Shown here: in pieces, positions 6,033 to 13,645 of the stretch
How positions within the stretch are numbered: the first letter of the stretch is position 1
Layout: each line of letters opens with the position of its first letter
Source of the DNA: Lachnospiraceae bacterium
GTDB lineage: Bacteria; Bacillota; Clostridia; Lachnospirales; Lachnospiraceae
DNA length: 16,962 nt
Direction: 5' to 3'
NCBI GenBank assembly: GCA_009774245.1
Contig: VSNM01000095.1
Span: forward strand, 1-16,962
Notes under the pieces: model-generated
The model's database searches: none
Told to the model about the DNA's origin: nothing
What the model saw: the letters and a program-made list of their open reading frames with translations, nothing else
Made by a program: the position numbers and the translations under genes

Positions 6033-7544
6033 ATGAAGTTAAAGAGATTATTGGCGACTGGTCTCGTGGCGGTGATGGTGTCGGGTATTCTGACAGGATG
6101 CGGCGGGGGCACTGCTGACAACGCAAATACGGGTGGTGACAATTCGGCAGCGTCCACTTCTGGCAGCCAGGGTGGCAGCGCAAACGTGGATAGCAGCGCA
6201 AACAGCGGTGAGATCGTCAACCTGAAATGGATTACGATCGGAAATGGTATGCCGACTAACTACGATTCATGGATCTCCTCCGTGAACGCGTACATCGGCG
6301 AGAAGATCGGGGTGAACCTCGAGATGGAGGTTATCCCGTGGGGTGACTGGGACAACCGGCGAAATATCGTAGTCAGCACCAATGAGCCGTATGACATTAT
6401 CTTTGGAAATGGCAATAATTATATAGCGGATATCAATCTGGGCGCGTATGCGGATATCACAGACCTGCTCGATGCAAACATGCCGGGGCTCATGGAGCTG
6501 ATGCCGGAGAAGTACTGGGATGGCGTGCGTGTGAAGGACAGGATCTACGGTGTGCCGACGTATAAGGACAGCTCGATCACGAACTACGCGATCTGGGATA
6601 AGGAGCTGGTTGACGAGTACAATCTTGACATCTCGTCCCTGATCACGCTGGATTCCATGACAGAGACCTTTGAGACGCTCAAGGCCGACAAGAACGATTA
6701 TCCGGTGTATGTGAAGAATGACGGATTGTATTATATCTTTGATGTGTATGATCAGATCGGCGGCGGTACACAGATTCTCGGCGTGCGTTATGATGACAAG
6801 GACGCAAAGGTGTGCTTCACGCTGGAAGAGCCGGAAATCATGGAACAGCTGAAGGTGATACATGATTGGTACCAGAAGGGAATTATCAACCCGGATGCGG
6901 CGACGCTGACAGAGGGACGTGTGTACAATATGTGGCGTGTCGCACAGGGCTGGGAGTCCGCAGGCGTGACCTCATGGGGGCCGCAGATGGGCAAGGATGT
7001 CGTGGTGCAGCAGATCGAGAAGACGATTCTCTCCAACGAGACGGTGCGCGGTTCGCTAAACATGGTTTCCATCAACACAAAGTATCCGGAGAAGTGCCTG
7101 CAGCTGCTTGACTTGGTAAACTGTGACACAAAGCTCCGCGACCTGTTCTACTACGGCGAGGAGGGTGTGAACTTTGAGTACACCGCTGACGGCAAGGTGC
7201 ACAAGATCAACAATGACTGGGCGCTTGCAGGCTATACACAGGGTTCCTTCTTCACGGTTACGACACTTGACACAGACGAATTTAACCAGTGGGACGAGGT
7301 AAAGGCTTTGAACGAGGCAGCGGAGTCCTCTGTAATGCTCGGCTTTACGTTTGACACCAATTCCGTGTCAGACCAGCTTGCAAACTGCCGCGAGATCTGG
7401 CTGCGCTACCGCAGTGAGGTGATGACCGGCGTGCAAGATCCGGAAGTCGTGGTGCCGAAGATCAAGGAAGAGCTGATGAAGGCAGGGTGGCAGAACGTCT
7501 TGGATGAAGCGCAGAGGCAGGTTGATGCGTTCATGGGCAAATAA
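6033..7544 (+). CDS. Sugar-binding lipoprotein of the ABC importer (LplA type)
   Basis: The 503-residue extracellular solute-binding protein has a signal peptide and lipobox, LTGC with the lipidated Cys at 23. A low-complexity G/S/A/N tether runs to about residue 55, followed by the mature two-lobed binding domain. The C-terminal region (DPEVVVPKIKEELMKAGWQ...AFMGK) matches the DUF3502-type ending of LplA-like proteins. It would be anchored on the outer face of the membrane and deliver oligosaccharide to the two upstream permeases. The ATG at 6033 follows AAGGAGG with 8-nt spacing. Its setting beside GH85, GH38, GH20 and GH130 recalls the pneumococcal N-glycan importer NgtS-P1-P2, so released N-glycan is the likely cargo; that is inference from context. 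Confidence 0.92.
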   Translation: MKLKRLLATGLVAVMVSGILTGCGGGTADNANTGGDNSAASTSGSQGGSANVDSSANSGEIVNLKWITIGNGMPTNYDSWISSVNAYIGEKIGVNLEMEVIPWGDWDNRRNIVVSTNEPYDIIFGNGNNYIADINLGAYADITDLLDANMPGLMELMPEKYWDGVRVKDRIYGVPTYKDSSITNYAIWDKELVDEYNLDISSLITLDSMTETFETLKADKNDYPVYVKNDGLYYIFDVYDQIGGGTQILGVRYDDKDAKVCFTLEEPEIMEQLKVIHDWYQKGIINPDAATLTEGRVYNMWRVAQGWESAGVTSWGPQMGKDVVVQQIEKTILSNETVRGSLNMVSINTKYPEKCLQLLDLVNCDTKLRDLFYYGEEGVNFEYTADGKVHKINNDWALAGYTQGSFFTVTTLDTDEFNQWDEVKALNEAAESSVMLGFTFDTNSVSDQLANCREIWLRYRSEVMTGVQDPEVVVPKIKEELMKAGWQNVLDEAQRQVDAFMGK

Positions 7545-7580
7545 AAAAATGAAATATATAGAAGACAGAGGTATCGGCGT

Positions 7581-8567
7581 ATGGCAAAAATAATTGGAAA
7601 AGATCTGCCCAACATGCCATGGCAGGAGCCGGAAAATACGGAAAAGCTGCCAGTGTGGCGTTATCACGCAAACCCGGTCATAGAACGGTTTGCGACAAAA
7701 AATTCCAACAGTATCTTCAACAGTGCCGTTGTTCCTTTCGGTGACGGGTACGCGGGCGTGTTCCGCTGCGACAGCAAGTCGATCAGCATGGATATTTTTG
7801 CGGGGTTCAGCAAGGACGGTATCCACTGGGAGATCGATGATGAGCCCATCGCGTTTGAGGGTGCCCACCCTGAGGTGGCAAGGAGGGACTTCCGGTACGA
7901 TCCGAGGGTATGCTTTATAGAGGACAGATATTACATTACATGGTGCAACGGCTATCATGAATATCCGACAATCGGAGTGGGGTATACCTTTGATTTTAAG
8001 ACTTTTTACCAGCTGGAAAACGCGTTTCTGCCGTTCAACCGCAACGGCGTACTGTTTCCGCGCAAGATCAAAAATAACTACTATATGCTGAGCCGCCCGA
8101 GCGACAACGGGCACACGCCGTTTGGGGACATTTTTCTAAGCGAGAGCCCTGACCTGAAATACTGGGGCTGCCACCGCTATGTGATGGGAACCATCAAGGG
8201 CGACGCCTCGGCATGGCAGTCCACCAAGATCGGTGCGGGAAGCGTGCCGATCGAGACGGACGAAGGGTGGCTTCTGATCTATCACGGCGTCATCAATACA
8301 TGCAATGGTTTTGTATATCGAATGGGTTGTGCACTGCTGGATCTGGAGGAGCCGTGGAAGGTCAAAAGGAGGACAAAAAACTATATTCTGGCGCCGCATG
8401 AAATCTATGAGTGCGTCGGGGATGTGCCCAATGTGGTATTTCCGTGCGCGGCGCTTGCAGACGCGGCGACGGGAAGGATCGCGATCTATTACGGATGCGC
8501 GGACACCGTGACCGGGCTGGCGTTTACAACCGCAGACCGTCTGATGGCTTATATGGAACCAGTCTGA
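7581..8567 (+). CDS. GH130 mannoside phosphorylase, probable Man-beta-1,4-GlcNAc phosphorylase
   Basis: The 328-residue cytoplasmic protein has the five-bladed propeller family GH130 signatures: NSIFNSAVVPFGDGYAGVFR at residues 42-61, YDPRVCFIEDRYY from 106, FNRNGVLFPRK, SRPSDNGHTPFGD, TKIGAG and YHG. D107 in YDPRV aligns with the proton-donating Asp of the family. From memory, both length and motifs are very close to Uhgb_MP, a gut mannoside phosphorylase of subfamily GH130_2. That enzyme uses phosphate to cut beta-1,4-mannosides, including Man-GlcNAc from the N-glycan core, giving mannose-1-phosphate. Neighbouring GH38, GH20 and GH85 genes support the Man-GlcNAc role; beta-mannan oligosaccharide phosphorylase is the alternative. 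The ribosome site is weak (AGAGGT, 7567-7572), and the start 36 nt after the binding protein suggests cotranscription. Confidence 0.9.
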   Translation: MAKIIGKDLPNMPWQEPENTEKLPVWRYHANPVIERFATKNSNSIFNSAVVPFGDGYAGVFRCDSKSISMDIFAGFSKDGIHWEIDDEPIAFEGAHPEVARRDFRYDPRVCFIEDRYYITWCNGYHEYPTIGVGYTFDFKTFYQLENAFLPFNRNGVLFPRKIKNNYYMLSRPSDNGHTPFGDIFLSESPDLKYWGCHRYVMGTIKGDASAWQSTKIGAGSVPIETDEGWLLIYHGVINTCNGFVYRMGCALLDLEEPWKVKRRTKNYILAPHEIYECVGDVPNVVFPCAALADAATGRIAIYYGCADTVTGLAFTTADRLMAYMEPV

Positions 8568-8606
8568 TGTGGAATTTGTAGATCTGGAGTTTATATAAGA
8601 AGTGAC

Positions 8607-8654
8607 AGGCTGCCGCAAAATGAACAATTTCATTAATTTTGCGGCAGCCTTTTC
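8607..8654 (+). terminator. Strong stem-loop with short T-tract between GH130 and GH20 genes
   Basis: AGGCTGCCGCAAAAT (8607-8621) and its exact reverse complement (8636-8650) form a perfect 15-bp stem with a 14-nt loop, followed by TTTT (8650-8653). It lies about 30 nt before the GH20 start. It can act as a terminator or partial attenuator inside the cluster; the T-tract is short, so read-through is likely. Confidence 0.55.
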
Positions 8655-8682
8655 AGTTCGTTATGCAAAAAAGGAGGAAGCG

Positions 8683-10266
8683 ATGTATCTGTTGCCAAAG
8701 CCAAAAAGAACTAAGAAGAGGGAAGGATTCTATGAGATCTGCTGGAATACGGTGATCACGATAGATGAAGCGCTGTCAGAACACGGTTTTGTCTACGCCG
8801 GAATTTTGCAGGAATGTATCCGAAAAAGTGCCGGTATCGAATGTGCTATTGTGAGAGGGACAAAACGAGAGGGGGATATTTTCCTGACACTGACACCGGA
8901 ATGCGGCGTACAGGAATACCAGATGCATATAGGACCAGACGGGCTTGTCATCGCAGGCGGCGACGGGGCGGCGGTGCTGTACGGCGTGCAGACCTTGTGC
9001 CAGATGATCGGACAGTGCGGTGCCGTATTGGAATGCATGGAGATCGATGACGCGCCGGATATTGGGTGCAGGGGATATTTCCTGGACGAGACGAGGGGCA
9101 GGGTGTTGACGCTCCCGTATCTGAAAAAGGTGGCAGACCGGCTCAGCCGCTATAAGCTCAATCAGTTTCAGCTCTATGTCGAGCACACGTATCTATTTCG
9201 GGATTTGACGGAGATGTGGCGCGACGAGACGTTTGACCTTGGCTGTGAGAAATCGAGCGACACGGCGCAGCGGATTGGAAAGGAACAGATGTATATCGAC
9301 TATGTCAGGGAACTGTGTGAATTTCTGGATAGCCGCGGGAAACGTGTGCAGTTTTTCGGGGATATCATCTGTAGGAAGCCGGAGCTCATCGCACAGCTGC
9401 CGCAGGGAACGATCTGCCTGACATGGGGCTATGCGCCCGGACAGCCGGTGGATGCATGCCGCGCCATGGCGCAGGCGGGGGCGGTGCAGTATCTCTGTCC
9501 CGGGGTGAGCGGGTGGAACCAGTGGATGAATCTGATGGAGGATTCGTACCAGAACATTGTCAGAATGTGTGGGTACGGGCGCGAATATCATGCGGAGGGA
9601 ATCCTGAACACGGACTGGGGCGATTTTGGTCATATCAATCACCCGGAATTTTCCGTGCCGGGTATGATATACGGTGCAGCGTTTTCATGGAATCAGGAGG
9701 AGATCGGTTTTGACGCGATAAACCGGCAGATCTCGCGGCTGGAATATGGCGATGGGACAGAGCAGGCTGTGGGCATCATGGCGGAGATGCCAGCGCATTC
9801 CCTGTTTGGCTGGCGCGATGCGGTGGTAAATTATGAACAGATGGTGCACAACCATGCGCTGCCGTATGAGGATCTGGTTCCGAAACTGTTCCGGGAGGAT
9901 TCCATCACGGCAGATGAGATGGCCAAAAAGGCAGACCAGGCGCTACACAGACTTGTCACACAGATGAAACGGGCTGCAGTGTCCATGAATGAATCGTCGA
10001 GAGCGCTTGCCGGGCTTGTCGAGCTTGCGGCGGAGGCAATCCGAATATGGAATCAGATCGGGGTATCGATTGTCCGTGAAAAACGTGGTATGGCGTGGGA
10101 GCAGGAGAAAGCGTTCGCGCTTGCCGGACAACTGGAACGGTGGTTTATGGCATACAAAGGGCAGTGGCGCAGCGTGGGGCGCGAGGGAGACCTTCACCAC
10201 ATTGCCGAGATCGTTTTCTGGTATGCCGACTGTCTGCGCCGGAGAAATGCGGGATTTAGTAAATGA
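8683..10266 (+). CDS. GH20 beta-N-acetylhexosaminidase with an internal deletion
   Basis: The 527-residue protein reads as a GH20-family enzyme that removes beta-linked GlcNAc/GalNAc, here probably N-glycan antennae in the cytoplasm (no signal peptide). Residues 1-120 look like the GH20 N-terminal accessory domain. The barrel starts at about 125 (GCRGYFLDETRGRVLTL) and contains FQLYVEH (162-168), the acid/base pair D181-E182 in DETFDLG, FFGDI (about 224) and NTDWGDFGH (309-317). In homologues as I remember them, roughly 80-90 residues separate the LYxEH segment from the DETxDLG motif. Here only about 12 do (EMWRDETFDLG), so barrel strands are missing and the product may be inactive. The start at 8683 follows AAGGAGG; an in-frame GTG at 8602 lies inside the hairpin region and is rejected. 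Confidence 0.8.
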   Translation: MYLLPKPKRTKKREGFYEICWNTVITIDEALSEHGFVYAGILQECIRKSAGIECAIVRGTKREGDIFLTLTPECGVQEYQMHIGPDGLVIAGGDGAAVLYGVQTLCQMIGQCGAVLECMEIDDAPDIGCRGYFLDETRGRVLTLPYLKKVADRLSRYKLNQFQLYVEHTYLFRDLTEMWRDETFDLGCEKSSDTAQRIGKEQMYIDYVRELCEFLDSRGKRVQFFGDIICRKPELIAQLPQGTICLTWGYAPGQPVDACRAMAQAGAVQYLCPGVSGWNQWMNLMEDSYQNIVRMCGYGREYHAEGILNTDWGDFGHINHPEFSVPGMIYGAAFSWNQEEIGFDAINRQISRLEYGDGTEQAVGIMAEMPAHSLFGWRDAVVNYEQMVHNHALPYEDLVPKLFREDSITADEMAKKADQALHRLVTQMKRAAVSMNESSRALAGLVELAAEAIRIWNQIGVSIVREKRGMAWEQEKAFALAGQLERWFMAYKGQWRSVGREGDLHHIAEIVFWYADCLRRRNAGFSK

Positions 10267-10484
10267 TGCGCACAACCAACCACATAAGGAAACATGCCGC
10301 TGTGTGGCTGCGGTTGGTGCGATATTTCTGGCAGATTTCATCTGTCGTAAGTATTATACTGGCGGTCGAAAAGACTGACCGCTCAGTATAATGTGATGCG
10401 CACAGCCGCATAAGGAAATATGCCACTTCGTGGCTGCGGCTGGCGCGATACTCACGGCAGATTTCATCTGTCGTGAGTATAATA
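10264..10484 (+). repeat. Tandem structured repeat between GH20 and GH38 genes
   Basis: Two copies of a roughly 91-nt unit lie at 10264-10355 and 10394-10484, a period of 130 nt, about 85% alike by eye, both opening TGATGCGCACA. The first copy overlaps the GH20 stop codon. Copy 2 folds as CAGCCGCA with TGCGGCTG enclosing GCCAC/GTGGC, then ATACTCACGGCAGAT with ATCTGTCGTGAGTAT (one G-U). Copy 1 has the same folds with more mismatches. Between them ATTATACTG+GCGGTC (10353-10367) pairs with GACCGC+CAGTATAAT (10377-10392, one bulged T). No coding potential is seen. It may be a palindromic (REP/MITE-like) element or an mRNA-stabilising structure. Confidence 0.7.
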
Positions 10485-10526
10485 AATGAAATATTTTGCA
10501 GGATAATGCAGGAATGGAGGCAGCAT

Positions 10527-13500
10527 ATGCATTTTTTGGATAAGAGAGTCAATGTAATATGCGAGGAGTTAAAGAAACTAAAAATTAAACAAAGGTTTGC
10601 AATTGACAACTGGAAGTATAAGGAAGGAAACTATATACGCCCGGAAGACGCGGATGCGGACACGGCAGCGTGGGCGGATTTTGACTGCCAGAAAATGCAC
10701 TGGTATGGGAAAGACCGCCATTATTGGTTTAAGACGACATACCGCGTGCCAAAGGAACTGGACGGGAAGCGGATGTGGCTCCATGTGCGCACGCAGATCG
10801 ACGAGTGGGACGACGCGAAGAACCCGCAGTTTTTGCTGTTTGTCAACGGGGAAGTGGTGCAGGGCATCGATATGAACCACAGGGATGTCTGGCTGTCCCC
10901 GTCCGCAAAGGAGGGCGATGTGCTCGAGCTCGGACTGCAGGCGTACACCGGAACGCTCCACACGGAGTTTAACCTCATCGTGGAGATGCAGGAGATCGAT
11001 GCGCTGATTGAGAAGGTTTATTATGATCTGTGGGTGCCGCTCGCAGCGTTTTCAAGAATGGAGGAGGATGACAAGAACCGCAGGGACATCGAGGCGATAC
11101 TGAACCGCACGGTGAATTTCATCGACCTTAGGACGCCGTACTCCGGTGAATTTCACCGCACTCTGTCAGAGGCGTCAGACTATATCGACAAGGCGCTCTA
11201 TTCTGACATGGCAGGATATCAGGACGTGATCGCGACCTGTATCGGACACACACACATTGACGTAGCATGGTGGTGGACGGTGGCACAGACAAGGGAAAAG
11301 ACCGGGCGCAGCTTTGCAACGGTTCTGAAACTGATGGAGGAGTATCCGAATTACAAATTCATGTCGAGTCAGCCGCAGCTGTATGCTTTTTTGAAGGAGC
11401 GCTATCCCGAGTTGTACGAAAAAGCGAAGGAGCGCATCAGGGAAGGGCGCTGGGAGCCGGAGGGCGGCATGTGGGTGGAGGCGGACTGCAACCTGACCTC
11501 GGGCGAGTCCCTCGTGCGCCAGTTTATGCATGGCAAACGCTTTTTTAAGGAAGAGTTTGGTGTGGACAACCGTATTTTGTGGCTGCCGGACGTGTTCGGC
11601 TACTCCGGCGCGCTGCCGCAGATCATGAAAAAGTGCGGGATTGACTACTTTATGACCACAAAGCTTGCATGGAACCAGTTTAACAAGATTCCTTATGACA
11701 CGATGCGCTGGCGCGGCATCGACGGCTCGGAGGTGCTGACGCACCTGATCACAACGCTGGGCGTGAATCAGCCGATCAAGGATTTCTTCACGACTTACAA
11801 CGGAATGCTGCACCCGGATGCGATCATGGGCGGCTGGATGCGCTACCAGAACAAGGATATCAACAATGACATACTGGTGTCTTACGGCTATGGCGACGGC
11901 GGCGGCGGCCCGACGAGGGAGATGCTCGAGACCTCGATTCGTATGGAGAAGGGCGTCAAGGGGATTCCCAAAGTCCGTCAGGCATTTGCGCGCACGTACT
12001 TTGACGAGCTGAAGGAGCGCGTCAGCGATAACAACAGGCTTCCGGTGTGGGAGGGCGAGCTTTACTTTGAGTACCATAGGGGAACGCTGACTTCCATGGC
12101 GAGAAACAAACGTTCTAACCGCAAGTCGGAGCTGGGGCTGATGGATCTGGAGCTGTTGTCCGTACTGGCGGCGCCTGGCGTGGCATATCCGCAGGAAGAG
12201 CTTGACGCGATGTGGAAGGTCGTGCTGCTGAACCAGTTCCACGATATCCTGCCCGGCTCGTCCATACACGAGGTCTATGAGGTGACAAAGGAGGAGTACG
12301 CGAGACTGGCAGGGCAGCTTGCGGCGATGACGGCGGAGCGCAGGAAAGCGGTCGCGGGAAGCGGCGAGGCGGTCACGGTCTTCAACACGACAGGGCAGGC
12401 GAGAAATGACATTGTAAATCTTGGCAGCCTGCAGGGCAGTGTTCTCATGGATTCAGACGGGGAGGTTTACCCGATCCAGAAAACAAAGGACGGAAGCATC
12501 GCGTTTGTGCGCGGTCTGCCGTCAAAGGGTTACAGGTCGTTCACGGTCAGTGATACGGCGTCAGCGGTTGAGCGGACACCGTTTACACTGGTAGGGGAGA
12601 GGCAACTCGAAACACCGTTTTATACAGTCGTAATTGACGGGCAGGGCATGTTCACAAGCCTCTATGACAAGGAAAATGACCGTGAGGTGCTGCAGCAGGG
12701 ACAGCGTGCAAACCTTCTTCGCATGTACGAGGATAAGCCGATCTATTTTGACAACTGGGACATTGACATTTTCTATACAGAGAAGTACTGGGACGTGGAC
12801 AGTGTGGAGCGCATGGAGTGGACGGAGATCGGTGCGGTGCGTGCGGTGCTTGAGATCACGAGAAAAGCATCACAGTCCACCATCTGGCAGAAGGTCATCT
12901 TCTATGCGGATAGCCGCAGGATTGACTTTGAGACGCGTGTGGACTGGAAAGAGCATCAGACATTGCTGAAAGTGCATTTCCCGGTGGCGGTGCACACGGA
13001 CGAGGCGACATTTGATGTGCAGTTTGGCAACCTGACGAGAAAGACACACCAGAACACGAGCTGGGACGTGGCCCGTTTTGAGAGCTGCGGGCAGAAGTGG
13101 ATGGACCTGTCGGAGGGACATTATGGCGTTTCCCTGCTCAACGACTGCAAGTACGGGCATTCCGTGAAGGATTCCAACATGGCGCTGACACTGATCAAAT
13201 CAGGAACCGAGCCGAATCCGACGACCGACCAGGAGGAGCATGTATTCACATATGCGATCTATCCCCATGCGGAGGGCTGGCGTGCGGCAGGCACCGTCGC
13301 GGAGGCTTACAAGCTGAATCAGCCGCTGCTCGTGCAGACGCAGACGGAGGAAAAGGAGGATTACTCTTTTGCTTCTGTGGCGCACGACAATGTTATAATA
13401 GAGACGGTCAAAAAAGCCGAGGATGGAAATGGAACTGTTATTCGCATGTATGAATCAGAGAATGCGCTCACAAAGACAAAGCTGACAGTGAACACTAATT

Positions 13501-13619
13501 TTAACAAGGCATATATCTGCAATCTGTTAGAGGAGACTGAGTGTGAGGCGGATGTAGCTGGAAGAGAGATTGAGGTTGTGCTGAAACCATATGAGGTGGT
13601 GACGGTGAAGGTTAGTTAG
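10527..13619 (+). CDS. GH38 alpha-mannosidase
   Basis: The 1030-residue cytoplasmic enzyme is a GH38 zinc-dependent retaining alpha-mannosidase that trims alpha-linked mannose from imported N-glycan. An N-terminal beta-rich region (about 1-230) precedes the catalytic domain. HTHIDVAW places zinc ligands at H243 and D245, WLPDVFGYSGALP supplies the nucleophile D355, and NQFHDILPGSS gives the third-site H572. The following middle helical and large C-terminal beta domains run to the end (VVTVKVS), and the length is normal for bacterial members, so this gene looks complete. The ATG at 10527 follows GGAGG with 6-nt spacing; an in-frame start 54 nt upstream has no ribosome site. It follows the duplicated structured repeat and is 26 nt ahead of the GH85 lipoprotein gene. 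Confidence 0.94.
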   Translation: MHFLDKRVNVICEELKKLKIKQRFAIDNWKYKEGNYIRPEDADADTAAWADFDCQKMHWYGKDRHYWFKTTYRVPKELDGKRMWLHVRTQIDEWDDAKNPQFLLFVNGEVVQGIDMNHRDVWLSPSAKEGDVLELGLQAYTGTLHTEFNLIVEMQEIDALIEKVYYDLWVPLAAFSRMEEDDKNRRDIEAILNRTVNFIDLRTPYSGEFHRTLSEASDYIDKALYSDMAGYQDVIATCIGHTHIDVAWWWTVAQTREKTGRSFATVLKLMEEYPNYKFMSSQPQLYAFLKERYPELYEKAKERIREGRWEPEGGMWVEADCNLTSGESLVRQFMHGKRFFKEEFGVDNRILWLPDVFGYSGALPQIMKKCGIDYFMTTKLAWNQFNKIPYDTMRWRGIDGSEVLTHLITTLGVNQPIKDFFTTYNGMLHPDAIMGGWMRYQNKDINNDILVSYGYGDGGGGPTREMLETSIRMEKGVKGIPKVRQAFARTYFDELKERVSDNNRLPVWEGELYFEYHRGTLTSMARNKRSNRKSELGLMDLELLSVLAAPGVAYPQEELDAMWKVVLLNQFHDILPGSSIHEVYEVTKEEYARLAGQLAAMTAERRKAVAGSGEAVTVFNTTGQARNDIVNLGSLQGSVLMDSDGEVYPIQKTKDGSIAFVRGLPSKGYRSFTVSDTASAVERTPFTLVGERQLETPFYTVVIDGQGMFTSLYDKENDREVLQQGQRANLLRMYEDKPIYFDNWDIDIFYTEKYWDVDSVERMEWTEIGAVRAVLEITRKASQSTIWQKVIFYADSRRIDFETRVDWKEHQTLLKVHFPVAVHTDEATFDVQFGNLTRKTHQNTSWDVARFESCGQKWMDLSEGHYGVSLLNDCKYGHSVKDSNMALTLIKSGTEPNPTTDQEEHVFTYAIYPHAEGWRAAGTVAEAYKLNQPLLVQTQTEEKEDYSFASVAHDNVIIETVKKAEDGNGTVIRMYESENALTKTKLTVNTNFNKAYICNLLEETECEADVAGREIEVVLKPYEVVTVKVS

Positions 13620-13645
13620 GTGAAGAAGTAAGGAGAAAATATATT

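Noticed and set aside
6267..6863. Minus-strand 198-codon ORF
   Set aside because: Antisense shadow of the well-supported binding-protein gene, with no start signal or known motif.
10387..10483. TATAAT sequences at 10387-10392 and 10478-10483 considered as promoters for the GH38 gene
   Set aside because: No -35-like hexamer lies 16-18 nt upstream of either, and both are parts of hairpin arms in the repeat.
11175..12269. Long minus-strand ORF of 364 codons
   Set aside because: It is antisense to the conserved GH38 catalytic region and reads as a low-quality shadow (rich in H, R, L) of GC-rich codons.
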